A stretch of 64,000 nt of DNA from positions 13,902,677 through 13,966,676 of the forward strand of contig OY776124.1 of the NCBI GenBank assembly GCA_963675135.1. Direction: 5' to 3'. The notes under the pieces were generated by a model, which worked only from the letters and a program-made list of their open reading frames with translations, was not told the DNA's origin and did not search any database. A program made the position numbers and the translations under genes. Shown piece after piece: positions 22,208 to 34,099 of this stretch. Source of the DNA: Galeopsis tetrahit (Eukaryota > Streptophyta > Magnoliopsida > Lamiales > Lamiaceae). The stretch's first letter is position 1, and each line of letters starts with the position of its first letter.

Positions 22208-24027
22208 ATGTCTCAGCGTTCTCATCATGACGGAACCCCACCGCCCGGAGGGAACGAACACCCTCCGCCGCCGGCGGCTCCGTCGCTAAACCCTTTTGTA
22301 AATCTAAATGTGGGGGACATTTTGAAAGATCCCCAGAACTTGAAAGACTTCTCTGATTTCCTCCTAGAGAAGAGGAGGTTAATCGAGGTGGAAGAAGTTG
22401 AGAAGGCCAAAGATCAGGCCTTCGACAGAGCTCGCAAAGCCAAGGCGAGGATGAATGACAATGATGAGGACAACCGCTCCTATCATTCGTACTCTGTTCG
22501 TCCTCAGGACGGGGAGAGAAATAAAGCACATGTCCGCTCCCATAACAGCCATACAGGAGATTCATACGGTCGGAACTCCGTTTTCAACCGAGTGGGCGAC
22601 AAGGACCCACGAAACGCTCCTCGCCCGGTGCACTTTGATATCGGGCGACGACCAGCTAAAGACGACCACAAAGATCGTGGTGGAAGAAAAGGAGACAGGG
22701 TCTCCGCTCTAGATCGAGTAGGGCCAGGCGGGCGAGCTCCTTCAAGGAGTTATCATAGCCACCATTCAGAGAGGCGTTCTCCCGGGCGATCACATCGAGG
22801 TGATCACCCGGCCGCTTCTCGCGGTAGCTGACGCGACGAGGTCGTCGTCCCCAAACCACAAACCGCCGAGGAGGGGCAATTCGCCCAGTTCCTCGAAACA
22901 CAAAGATTAATGAAGTTGGAGATGGAAACTCTGCGAGCAGAGGTGGTCGCAACCAAGCAAGGCACTGCCTCACCTGTCACTTTGCCCACTCTACCTTTAA
23001 GTGTTATGAATTTCACTGCCCCCATTCAAAGGAAGATTCAAATGCCTTCTATGGCAGCTTATGACGGGGCGTCCGACCCCAGGGTTCATCTATCGAAGTA
23101 TGCAAGCTATATGGCCTCAATCGGGGCAACGGACGCCACCCAATGCAGAAACTTCTCCTTGACCTTAGGAGATCGAGCTCATCGCTGGTACACCACCTTG
23201 GGTGCCGGATCTATCACCTCATTTCTAGAGCTGGGGCAACAATTCTTGACTCATTTTGGGTCTATTGCTGCTCGCCCAGCCTCAAAGCAACGTTTGGCAA
23301 ACGTTCGCCAAACACTAACCGAATCGGGCAAGGACTTTATCGAACGTTTCGATAGGTTGGTGATCGACGGAGAAGCTGTTAATGACGAGACGAAGCTGAT
23401 CTCGGCTATCTCCGGGCTAAGAATAGGTTCCAAGCTGTGGGAATCTATGCACACCTCTTTCCCCGTTTCCTATGCGAATTTCCGCAGTCGGGCGGGAAAT
23501 TCATTCAAATGGAAGAGATAATGGACGCCGCCAAGGCTAACGAGCAGTCGGACGCGGCCAAAAGGGTATGGCCCAAGAAAAAATCTAACACTGGGGAGTC
23601 TTCCCAGCCTAAGAAGGCGACTACTCAGGGCGGCAGTGCTCGCCCATCAAACTTCAGGCCTTTCGAGGAGTCTCCCGAGATTCTCCAATTCAGGGAAGCC
23701 CTCACTGTTGACCCCAGGGGTATCTACGATGCAATCAGGGGAAAGAATCTTCTCCCCCAAGCTAAGCCAATGCATACAAGTGATGCTAATCTTGATGGTA
23801 GTAAATTCTGCAACTACCACAACTCAGTCGGCCACCACACCAATGGGTGCCGAGACTTGGTGATAAATCTTTTTAAGTTGTACAATGAGGGCAAGCTCGC
23901 CCAATTCATCAAGTCCGGAGGTGGAAATGGCGACAACAGGGGCAAGAAGCGTCGCGACGACAACGACGACCTTCACCAACAGCTCAATCGCCAGAAACTG
24001 GCCCCCCCATGCCGAACAATCCAATAG
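22208..24027 (+). pseudogene. Tat-type gag
   Basis: Starts MSQRSHHDGTPPPGGNEHPP, followed by a charged N-terminal region (22208-22831). After a single in-frame TGA (22829-22831) it continues in the same frame with the gag domain (22910-23521: FTAPIQRKIQMPSM, YDGASDPRVHL, RAHRWYTTL). A frameshift near 23495 moves the frame to 23437-24027. That part has a basic linker and a C-x2-H-x4-H-x4-C-like knuckle (CNYHNSVGHHTNGC). It would form the retroelement particle. Present breaks are one stop and one frameshift. Confidence 0.88.
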
Positions 24028-25727
24028 GCGACATCGATAACGTGGGCGGAGGTTGTATGGTTTTGGAAGGACCCTTGGGGGTAACTCAGTCCGGGAAAGC
24101 TCTGTCTGTTCGCCGACAACAGAGCGACATGCGAGCACTTAACAACGTACATCAAGTGTGCGTCGCCCCTGCTGCCGAGCAGCCCCCATCCCACCAACTC
24201 GTTTTCACAAACGACGATCTGAACGGCGTGGTGCAGCCAAACAATGATGCTTTGGTCATCACGGGGAAAATTATGGGAACCAATGTCCATCGCATGATGG
24301 TCGACACCGGGGCTTACACCAACGTCCTTTTCAAACATACTCTCGATGCCCTCGGTGGATATGCGGAATACATTGAGCCTTGCGACGATATTATCGTAGG
24401 GTTCGGGGACACGCACAACCTTCCAATTGGAAAAATCAGACTCTCTCTGGAGCTGGCATCGTCAAAAGAGCCAGAAATGCATCATGCTCGGCAGCTCGAC
24501 TTCTTGATCGTAGACATGCTATCTTCCTACAACGTGTTCCTCGGCCGACCTTTCTTCGATGAATTCAAGGTGGCCGCTTCTACTTATTTTTACTATGTAA
24601 AATTTCCGACCCTGGCGGGAGTTATAACCGTCAAGGGCGACCAGACTCGGGCGAGGGAGTGTCTCGTCTGTTTTGCTAAATGCCATTCTAAAGAAACTCC
24701 TATGATTGGCCAGTATATTGAGTGTCAAGAACAAAAGCAACAAATGAACTACTTGGAGGGTCTTCCTTGCAAGTATCGAAAGATCGAAGTTGGGGAGTCC
24801 AGTCGACGTTTCGACGACCACCTAATGGAGGCGAACGAGCACGTCTCCATGGAGGTGGACGACCACACCCTAATGGAGATCGACGAGCAGATGGATTCGG
24901 GCGAGCAGTTCCCCGACGACCAGGTTCCAGAAAACATTCCAAATCTGGAGCCTAGGTTAGGCTTTGAGCCAGAATTCAGAATCGAAGATCCTCGTTGGAA
25001 GGAGCCTAAAGAGCGGGCAACTTCAGCGGAGGACCTTGAAACTATTCACTTAAACGATGCTCGTCCAGAACTCGAGGTATTCATAGGTTCGAATTTACCA
25101 TCACATTTGCGGTCCGATATAATCGCATTTTTGAAAGAAAACGTCGGAGCTTTCGTATGGTCACATGAAGACATGGCAGGTATCAAAACAAGCCATGCCT
25201 GCCACAAGTTGAACATTGATCCAACAAGAAGACCCATCACCCAAAAACGAAGGAAATTTGGGCCAGATAAGTATGTGGCTATGGCAGTAGAAGTCAAGAA
25301 ATTGATCGACAATAAATTAATCGAGAAAACTGGAACTAATCCTAAGTGGTTGGCGAATCCAGTGCTCGTCAAGAAGGCGACCGGGTCATGGAGATTGTGT
25401 ATAGACTTCACAGATCTAAACGATGCCTGTCCCAAAGATCACTTTACGATGCCCCACATCGATCATTTGGTAGACAATACAGCGGGGCACGAGATGTTAA
25501 CTTTCATGGACGCTTTCGCGGGGTACCATCAGATTGCTATGCATCCCGACGACCAGCGACACACTGCTTTCATGACCGCAACGGACATGTACAATTGGAA
25601 AAGAATGCCTTTCGGTTTGAAAAACGCGGGGGCAACATACCAAAGACTGGTAAATAAGATGTTTGAGCAACACATCGGCGAGATGGTAGAGGTCTACATC
25701 GACGACATCGTTGTAAAAAGTTTATGA
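24009..25727 (+). pseudogene. Tat-type pol: protease and reverse transcriptase (first part)
   Basis: Overlaps the end of gag by 19 bp in another frame. The aspartic protease has MMVDTGAYTNVLF with D-T-G, followed by FLGRPFFDEF. An acidic linker leads to RT: IDFTDLNDACPKDHF, FMDAFAGYHQI with a catalytic Asp, MPFGLKNAGATYQR and VYIDDIVVKS with the Y-I-D-D active site. The frame stops at TGA 25725-25727 and continues unchanged after it, so one base change separates the two parts. Confidence 0.9.
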
Positions 25728-27308
25728 AAAGAAGATCACCTACACCACCTTGCATTGACATTCGATATTCTGAAAGAGTACAATATGAAATTAAACCCGA
25801 AAAAATGCAGTTTTGGAGTTAGCTCCGGGAAATTTCTGGGGCACTTGGTTAGCCAGCGGGGTATCGAGGCAAATCCGAGTAAAATTCAAGCAGTCATCGA
25901 TATGCAAAGCCCAAGGAACGTAAAAGAAGTGCAGAGGTTGACAGGATGCCTTGCATCGCTGAACAGATTCATAGCACGAACGGGCGATCGTTGCAAACCT
26001 TTTTTCGACGCTCTGAAAAAAGGGAGGTTCGAATGGACCGACGAGTGTGAAAAAGCTTTCGAAAAGCTGAAGGAATATTTATCGGATCCGAAGGTCCTAT
26101 CTAAGCCAGTCCCCGGAGAAATTTTGTATCTCTACTTGGCGGCCACTGACTGTGCGATCAGTTCAGTGCTCGTCCGAGCAGAGGGGAGCACACATCTTCC
26201 AATCTACTACGTAAGTCAAACGCTGAGAGATGCGGAGTTGAGATACACTCCGATGGAAAAATTGGCGTACGCTTTGGTCATGAGCGTCAGAAAACTAAGG
26301 CAATACATGTTCGACCACGAGTTGGTCGTCCTCACGACTTTTCCTCTTCGGCGAGCACTACATCGTCCGGATACCACTGGAAGGCTGTTGAAATGGTCAG
26401 TGGAAATCGGGCAATTTGGGCTCACCTACGCGCCCAGAACGACAATCAAGGGACAAGTGCTGGCGGAATTCATTGTGGAACTCACTTTCCCAGAGAAATT
26501 GGACAAGGAAATCGAGCTTCCTTGGTTACTGTTAGTCGATGGCTCTTCGACGAGCACCAAAGCAGGGGCAGGAGTCGTCCTCACCAGCCCAGCCGGACAG
26601 ACGTTTGCTTCAGCGATCGAGTTCGAGTATCGAGCAACCAACAATGAGGCAGAGTACGAGGCTCTGGTCGCGGGAATTAAGATGGCTATGGCCGTGGGCG
26701 CCAGAAAGCTGAAATTTTTTTCCGACTCTCAGCTAATGGTTTATCAAATAACGGGCGAGTACGAGGCTCCCGGAGACCAAATGTTGAAGTATCAAGACTT
26801 GGTGAAAGGATTGCTCGAGCAATTCGATCAGTTTCACATCGAGCAAATCCCTAGGGAGGAGAATACGCAAGCAGATGCCTTAGCTCGGCTGGCCACTTCA
26901 GAGGGGGAGGCAATATTTTCAGAAGCAACCATCACTAAGATTTCTTCCCCATCAGTGAGCAGAGGGCAAATTTTGCAGATTGAAGCAACCAGCGACGAGG
27001 ACTGGAGGACGCCGATCACCAAGTACATCAAGACCGGAGAGCTCCCGGACGACAAGGTGAAGGCGACCAGGTTGCAGCTTAGGTCCGCAAGGTACACTAT
27101 TATTGGCGACCAACTGTACAAACGGGGTTTTTCAATGCCTTTATTGAAATGCCTCGGAGAAGACGAAGCGAAGATCGTCATGTATGAAATCCACGACGGA
27201 GTGTGTGGAAATCATATAGGGAGGCAAGCGCTCGCTTTAAAGATCATAAGGCAAGGCTACTTTTGGCCAACACTTAAGAAGGATGCAATCCACTACGCGC
27301 AGACGTGA
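25728..27308 (+). pseudogene. Tat-type pol: RT end, dual RNase H, integrase zinc finger
   Basis: In frame with the previous part. RT thumb and connection (CSFGVSSGKFLGHLVS) lead into the gypsy RNase H (YLAATDCAISSVLVR, LRYTPMEKLAYAL). A second RNase H of the plant/archaeal type follows (LLVDGSSTSTKAGAG, NNEAEYEAL, FSDSQLMVYQ, NTQADALARLA). The integrase HHCC finger starts with EIHDGVCGNHIGRQ. The TGA at 27306-27308 falls exactly where the first cysteine of the finger is expected (KRCQ follows). Confidence 0.9.
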
Positions 27309-28226
27309 AAGAGATGTCAAGCCTTCGCTCCCGCCATTCACTCACCACTAGACGAGCTCATCTCGGTGTATAGTTCTTGGCCTTTCGCGAAGTAGGGGAT
27401 CGACATCATCGGACCTTTCCCACCAGCTGCAGGGGGAGTAACTTTCTTAGTCGTAGCGGTCGATTACTTCACCAAATGGACAGAAGCAAAGGCATTGAAG
27501 ACCATCACAACGGGCCAGATGACAAGCTTCATTTGGAAAAATATAATTTGCAGGTTCGGCCTACCACGAGCGATAGTGACCGACAACGGACGTCAATTCA
27601 CGAGTCAAGACATGCTGGAATTCTGCTTAAAGTGGAACATCAAGAAAAAAAATTCAACACCCTATCATCCACAATCAAATGGGCAAGTAGAGGCAATCAA
27701 CAAAATCATCAAGCACACCTTGAAAGCTAAGCTAGATTGATTGAATGGCAAATGGGCGGACGAGCTGCACATGGTTATGTGGGCATATCGGACGACCACG
27801 AGAAATTCTATAGGTGAGACCCCGTTCGCGCTCGCGTTCGGGACCGAAGCTGTCATACCAGTAGAGGGGCAGGTCGCCACCTTCCGGGTAGCAAACTACG
27901 ACGAGCAGTTGAATAACGATGCACAGCTCTCCGATTTGGACTTCCTAGAAGAGCGAAGACTAACAGCGGACGAGAAGAATGTGGTCTACAAACAAAGGTC
28001 AGAGCGCTACTACAACACCAAAGTACGTGCTCGCCAATTCACCATTGGCCAGCTCGTACTTCGACGGGCGACGGAGCAGTCCATTGGCATACTTGGCCCG
28101 ACTTGGGAGGGTCCGCACCGAATAACGCGCACACTCCTGAACGGATCGTACGAACTAGAAGATCTCGAGGGCAAGCCGAGCAAGTACCCATGGAATGCGG
28201 TCAAGCTAAAGAAGTTTTATCAGTAA
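27309..28226 (+). pseudogene. Tat-type integrase core and C-terminus
   Basis: Same reading frame as the rest of pol, interrupted by TAG (27393-27395, where Trp is usual) and TGA (27738-27740). The DDE residues are visible: VVAVDYFTKWTEAKA, IVTDNGRQF and QSNGQVEAINK. After them come AYRTTTRNSIGETPFALAFG and the C-terminal LGPTWEGPHRI. All of pol (24009-28226) is thus one frame with four point stops and no frameshift. Confidence 0.9.
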
Positions 28227-28886
28227 GTTTTTAATTTCTTTATATTTGTATAGTTCGTATCTAGTCGTCATTTTCAATACATGTCAAAGATCAAATTTCA
28301 TCAAGTGTTAGATAAGTTTTAGAAATTCTAGATAAGGCTCTGCGTAGCCAACTATGAAACAAAAGAGTTCAACTGACGAATGGTTAACTCTGAAAGACGA
28401 GCACTCTTTCTTAAAGATGCTCGCAAAGGAAAGACGAGCACTCTTTTTTCTAGATGCTCGCAGGGTAGTGGCGACGATGATCACTACCTAAGAAACAAGA
28501 GTTCAACCAACGAATGGTTAACTCTAAAAGACGAGCACTCTTTCTTAAAGATGCTCGCAAAGGAAAGACGAGCACTCTTTCTTAAAGATGCTCGCAAAGG
28601 AAAGACGAGCACTCTTTCTTAAAGATGCTCGCAAAGGAAAGACGAGCACTCTTTTTTAAAGATGCTCGCAAAGGAAAGACAAAAATAAAAAAGACAAGTA
28701 TTTATTAAAAGATGCTTGCAAAAAATAATAACATAAATTGAAAAGCAGTGACAAGGACGATCACTCAAGAAAAAACGAACACATCATAAGCAAAAAAGTT
28801 CCATTCATTAAAAAAGCCTTAGAAAGGCTGAAATTACAAAAAGGCCTTAGTGGACGAACAGTCCTAAAAAAAAAAAAAAAAAAGAA
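28227..28886 (+). repeat. Post-integrase region with 37-bp tandem repeats
   Basis: About 28395-28680 holds several copies of a 37-bp unit beginning GACGAGCACTCTTTCTTAAA and ending GCTCGCAAAGGAAA. Some units are separated by a larger repeat that includes AACGAATGGTTAACTCT. No sense-strand gene is visible. Confidence 0.8.
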
Positions 28887-31634
28887 CTAAGTTTCGGGGG
28901 GATTCCCCTCGGCAACAGCCCCCTCCTCGCCCGCAGCCACCACCTCGGCAGGAGCATCCTGCTCGCCTCCAACCTCCTCTTCTTCTTCAGGCGAGTCATC
29001 AAAGTACACCGGAACACCCAAGAGACGAGGGAACTGGAGTCCCATTTTCATCAAGGGGAGTAGGGGGAGTCTTGAGCTTCCTTGAGTTTGTGAACAAGCT
29101 CGTGGGCAGTGAGTGCCACTGATAAAATGGCCGCACACTCGGCGACGTCGTTGCTTTCATCTCGCTTTGCCGACACGGCGACCAATTCTTGCCGAAGAGA
29201 GGCCAAGTTATCCTCAGCAGTTGTAAAATTATTTTGAAGAATGCTCACCTCGTCAGTTTTCTTTTTTAGCTCGTTCTCGGCAGCATTGAGGCGAGCACGG
29301 AGATCTTCGATCACTTGAAGATCCTCCTGATCTTCCTTCCGAACAACCTCAAGTTGGGCCTCAGAATCGGCCAGTTTTGTCTCAAGGTCGGCCACTTTCT
29401 CCTCAGAAACGGCCAGCTGCCTTTCAGCGCCTGCTTTAGCTTTTGCCAGGTGGACGAGCTTCACGCTCCTCTCCTCGCTGATTTTGCGGTTTTCATAGAT
29501 TTGAATGCAAAGCTTCTCGGCAGCAAAAGATGCGCGACTAAGCTCAATGGCGACCTGCCTTGCATTCTCCAAGGAATTCTGATTGTCGACCTCGTCGATA
29601 AAAGTTGTAGTCAACGATCGTGGCATGTTCCTCATGGCCCTGACCAAGGGCTGGGGGTACACCTCCTCGTCTCGCGGATCCCGCGAACGATAAAAGCCGA
29701 TGAGTTCTTCATTGAAAGGTTCGACGACTAGGTGCTCGACAAGCCTAGTAAAGACGAGGGGAAATTAGAAAAGGTACTTAGAAAATATTCAAAGGCATTT
29801 TCTCAGAAAACTTACTTGGCAACCCTGTCGGCGTCCCAGCCGAGAAGAGTATTATCACCAGGGGCCCTTTGTCCGGCCGACGAGCTCCCAGCGACCTCTC
29901 GCGTCCTTTTGCTTCGGCGAGGAGGGGATGGCCTTGCTGGGGATACGACCTGTGGGGGGGGGGCGAGTTACCCCTCGGCGGGGATCTCCTCGGCGAGACC
30001 CTCTCCTCGACACTCTGCCCAAGCCACTGCTCGGCAGCATTCGGGCGAGAAGAGCCCCCTCGGGCTGTTTTCACAGCTTTCTTCGGAGCAGCCGCCGCGG
30101 TCTCCGGTTTTTTCCTCTTGCCCGTGCCATCAACGATCTGTCGCTCGCGGAGTGCTTTCGCTGCTCGGATCATTTTGCTCGACATGATTCGGTCAAAGTC
30201 GAGGGTTGGAGGAAGGTAAGTGATAACTTTTTCAGGAACCACTACTAAAAACAAAGGGTCGGTATTACGAAGAGAAGAATTTTTTACAAAAAGACTTGGA
30301 AATATTTCAAATACCTGGAGGAAACTCTCGAGTGGTATGGTGAGGAGGTACTCTAAGGCCTGCTCGCTCGCGCATACACTCCCTGTTCAGGAAGCGGCAG
30401 GACCGCTCCAAATAGCGATGATTAAGCGCGCAGCAAATGTGATAGTGGAAGAGGGAAGTGAGACGGTGCTCGACAGTCCTCGTGCGAGAAATTTCACCTG
30501 CAAGAGCGAGGAGTTATTCAGTATAGACAAGAACGAGCAGATATAAAAAGACTTACCACGAATTCTCTAGTATTCAGTCGCGATGGGAATGCGAGCAGGT
30601 GATCCATCCGGCCTGACCGCACTTTTCCAGTCCCCGGCTACCCACCACCAATTGGTCTTCCAATCACGGATTTTGTTGGGGACCCCTTCGACCAACTTGA
30701 TGTTGTCGCGACTTTTTACGTAGTAAAAACCGTAGCCCACATTTTTTCCGGCCTCGGCCGCTTGAAGGAGGTAGTTGATCTCTTTCGGACTGAGCCAAGT
30801 GTTCCTACAACCGTTCTCGACCGCGACCAGGCCGAACAACGTGAGGAGCCCAATCAGATTCGACCACCCGTTCGGCAATATTTGAGAAGGGGCCACCCCC
30901 AGAAAGCGTAAGAAATTTGAAACTCCGGGGGGCAGGGGGAACCTCAACCCTGCCTCCATCATGCCGATGTTGACGGCGACCATCCCTTCTGGTGGCTGGT
31001 CGGCCTTCTCATCTTTGCGAGGAACGAAGAAGCAGACGTCGGCCGGCAGTTGATACCTCTTCCGAGAATTTTCCAGTTGGGCCGAGGAGACACTGCTCGC
31101 GTACTTGCAGGCCTCATAGCTCGATTCATAAGCTTCTCGGTACGGGCGAGGAACCTCTCTAGGCAGGTAATCGTTGAAATACTTGTAATATGTCTCCCTC
31201 GAGAGTTCGTCGCCATCCAACTCTTCTCGACCACTCAAAATATCCTTTATGCTCGCCGCATAGCGAACAACTTCCTCATAGTCCTCGCGGAGGCTGCTCG
31301 ACAAAGTCTCCTCGACTCGAGCAGGGTCGATCTGTTCGCCCACCCCTCTATCCAAACTCTGGTCGCGCAGATCAGAGTCGGTCTCATCACCGTCCTCCTC
31401 GGCACTATTGCCGGCATCTTCCCTATCAGTTTCGTCGGACTCATCTAGGTCGACGACCACCTCCGATCTAATATTGCGGACTCCAACATTGATGGGTTCA
31501 GGAGAATGGATCCTAGAGTCAGAAGAGGCTGTCCTCTCCGTCAAAGCTAAGGCCAATCGATCAACCTCGCCGGAATTTACGGCACCACCGTCCAACGGCG
31601 GCGGACCACCACCGGAGCCACCACTAGTATCCAT
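28887..31634 (-). pseudogene. Antisense multi-exon frame of the Tat-type element
   Basis: Lies on the strand opposite to gag-pol, between integrase and the 3' LTR. Exon 1 (31634-30557) begins MDTSGGSGGG, has an acidic N-terminus and then a domain with LRFPLPPGVSNFLRFLGVAP, the kind annotated as putative gypsy-type plant transposon domain (PF04195; assigned from memory). Exon 2 is 30497-30315, exon 3 30244-29816 (basic, Lys/Arg/Pro-rich) and exon 4 about 29744-29051 (a long coiled coil rich in Glu, Lys, Ala). All three introns start GT and end AG; phases agree at the first two and not at the third. An in-frame TAG (30567-30569) lies four codons before the first donor. An acidic tail in another frame (to 28887) may be the original C-terminus. 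Its role is unknown. Confidence 0.7.
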
Positions 31635-32198
31635 TTTTCTTAAGAAATGGGGGAAAGAAGAGTTTTTTAAGAAGAAAATGTACTTTGTTTACCTTTTTAC
31701 CGATCGAAAACCACCCAAAGTTGCCGGAAAAACTTGAAGAAAGTTGCTTGGAGAGAACTCGGGAAGAAACTTGAAATTGCAAAGTGTGGAAAGTGTTTTC
31801 AAGAAGAATGAAGAGGTATTTATAGGCAAAACATATTCAGGGACCTATGTGTAAAAAACGGGGTCAAATTTGTAATTTTCCCAAAAATCTGGGCCCTTTT
31901 CCGAAATCGAGGTAGGAAAGTGGGCTCACGCGCGACCGTTGAGGTCGGCACGCGTCCCACGCGCGTAATTCAAATTTTGGGCGCCGATCACGCGCCTGAC
32001 ACAAGTCACATCAGTCATCATTAAAGGTGCTTCGAAAAGCGTGCTCGGCGTAGGAAACGAGGCGACCGCCTCCAATTTACGTCATCAAGATTTCAAAAAT
32101 TGATTTGTTTGACGAAGAAAAATCTACCTTCCAAGAAGACGACCACACTGCTCGCCTTACCATTCTACGAATGCGAAGAAAGGCGACTAGGGGGCAAA
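31635..32198. other. Antisense leader and 3' polypurine region
   Basis: Upstream (for the antisense gene) non-coding DNA. A TATTTATAGG at about 31817 gives a minus-strand TATA-like CCTATAAATA about 190 bp before the antisense start. The purine run AGGCGACTAGGGGGCAAA abuts the 3' LTR at 32199 as its plus-strand polypurine tract. Confidence 0.55.
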
Positions 32199-32946
32199 TG
32201 TTATACCTAGTCAAAGAAGTCAATCTTTGACAATTCAATCCTAGTCACCAGCTTACGTGGCGAGGACCAGTCAACAAAGTCTTGCGACGACCAGTCAACA
32301 AGAAGAAAATGTAATATAAATATTGTATATTGTATTTGTTATAATAGAGTGCTCGCCCGAAGATGTCGGCGAGCACATGTTAGTTGCTGCTCGCCCAAAG
32401 ATGTTGGCGAGCAGACATGTATTTAGCTAGACAAGTATTGAAGCTTTGGGAGACAGCATAAGACATGGCGACCAGGTTCTCCGGCGACCACCGCGACGTC
32501 ATCTCGGCGAGCAGGTCCTTCCGGACGAGCAGGTTTTCCAGCTCCTCGGCATCTCACCGAGGACGACCACCAGAGGCGGTTTAGCATTAAATGTGCCATC
32601 CCATCACCTTTTCGGGCAGAGAGAAGGGTCCACTACCAGGGCGCCACGTGTAAAGGGCGGGCTGCCCCTAAAAACCACTATATAATGCCCAAATGGGCTC
32701 ATTTGTAAACCTAAGTGATCCATCCCCAACAAACACCCAATCTAAGCAATATACTCCCCAAAGCATCAAGCTTTTAGCTTCTCCAAGAAGCTACATCTTT
32801 GTGTTCTTATTGTTCTTCATATCTTCTTCATTTAATCATCATAACAATCCGTATAAACACGTAATAACCCCCGATAATCATATATGTTTGTATCGTGCTA
32901 ACAAACAGTCCACATCCGAATCATCCCGATTAAAGTACATACAACA
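32199..32946 (+). repeat. 3' LTR of the Tat-type element (748 bp)
   Basis: Same ends as the 5' LTR, with one fewer 24-bp internal unit and about a dozen substitutions by eye. TATA-like box at 32679-32685. Confidence 0.93.
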
Positions 32947-33450
32947 GCTTAGATTTTATTAGCAATAAATTGTGAAGTTGCACCATTGTTAAAGAAAGAA
33001 TCACATTTGTGTGCACTCAATTGCATGGTATAATTGAATCATAATTTTAACTTTATTCTGATTTGATGAATAAAAAATTCAATTGAACAATTAAAAATAT
33101 ATCGAAATCACTTAAAATTCAATTGACTACGAAGAAATTGCGTCAACAATAATATGTATTTAAATAACACAATACAACTATTCAACATATATAAGACTAT
33201 CATTGTTATACATAACGACTATATCACTATTACGTTCTTATTATAAATCTTAAGTTATACCAAATTAATCATAATCTCTTATGTATAATGATTATCATTC
33301 TCACCGTAAACTATCACGATTAAATATCCTTATAGCGAACTTTGAGTTATAACAAACTATCATTGTTGTGCGTAAAGACTATAATTGTCACCTTGTGTTT
33401 TAAAGTGTTTCAAGAATTTATTCGAGAATGTGTGTACATCTATTGCACTT
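32947..33450. repeat. Continuation of the UGT 3'-flank duplicate; MITE-free empty site
   Basis: Resumes after GCTTA and matches 19979-20187 and 20480 to about 20765 (GATTTTATTAGCAATAAATTG and onward). At about 33150 it reads ATATGTATTTAAATAACAC with a single TA where the other copy holds the 292-bp MITE. The stretch 33450-33730 is AT-rich with nothing recognised. Confidence 0.88.
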
Positions 33451-33730
33451 TTGCCAATTGAAATTATAAGATATTGCATTTCTCAGCACTATTTAAACGA
33501 TATACCACATTTTGTGCAAACTAATGATTTACAAATAATAATTCTCAAAACAAAATTTGTTTAAAACTACCCTTCTTGTCTACAAAATGTAGTTTCATTT
33601 ACCTTATATTATTCGTTCATAAAATATAATCTCATACATTTTATGAAAACTACCCCCTTTCAAACATAACTTAATTATTCAAATTATTATTACGGAGTAA
33701 CTAACTTTATTCATAATAGAATATCCAATA

Positions 33731-33995
33731 ATATTCTTAAGGTAAAGTCTAGTATGCACTCGAGTGCATGTTGTGCACCCTAGTCCATATTGCACTTTTC
33801 AGTTTACTGACTTACACTTTTTGGTAAATGGTGTTGCACTTTTCAATTATTACTAAAAATATTATTATACAGTTTAATAATTGAAAAGTGCAACACCATT
33901 TACCAAAAAGTGTAAGTCAGTAAACTGAAAAGTGCAACATGGACTAGGGTGCACAACATGCACTCGAGTCCATAGCAAACCAACCATATTCTTAA
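33731..33995. mobile_element. Fold-back MULE-type MITE, copy 1 (33741-33985)
   Basis: A 245-bp element that is almost entirely a palindrome (arms of about 110 bp with TTGCACTTTTCAGTTTACTG and its complement). It is flanked by the perfect 10-bp duplication ATATTCTTAA. Ends are GGTAAAGTCTAG and CTATAGCAAACCAACC-like. Orientation is reversed relative to copies 2 and 3. Confidence 0.9.
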
Positions 33996-34099
33996 TTTAT
34001 CTACTTTATATACATTTTCCTTAAAATACGTGCCCCTCCCAATTAGACCGTGGATGGAGGGATTATAATTTGTTTTTCAAGTTATTGAATTCATGTTTT

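Larger units (their letters stand above)
21078..32946 (+). mobile_element. Tat/Ogre-type Ty3/gypsy retrotransposon, nearly complete
   Basis: An 11,869-bp element with LTRs of 772 and 748 bp and a perfect target duplication GCTTA (21073-21077 and 32947-32951). The order is LTR, primer site, gag, protease, RT, RNase H, plant-type second RNase H, integrase, repeat-rich 3' region with antisense frames, polypurine tract, LTR. The lineage call rests on the extra RNase H (VDGSS...GAG) and the long antisense-bearing segment after integrase. By eye the LTRs differ at about a dozen positions plus one 24-bp repeat-unit indel, so insertion is recent. Stops and one frameshift disable it. Confidence 0.93.

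Noticed and set aside
29315..30250. Plus-strand frames (29315-29731, 29732-30187, 29869-30248).
   Set aside because: They lie opposite antisense exons that show coiled-coil or basic composition and splice sites. The plus frames have no family resemblance.
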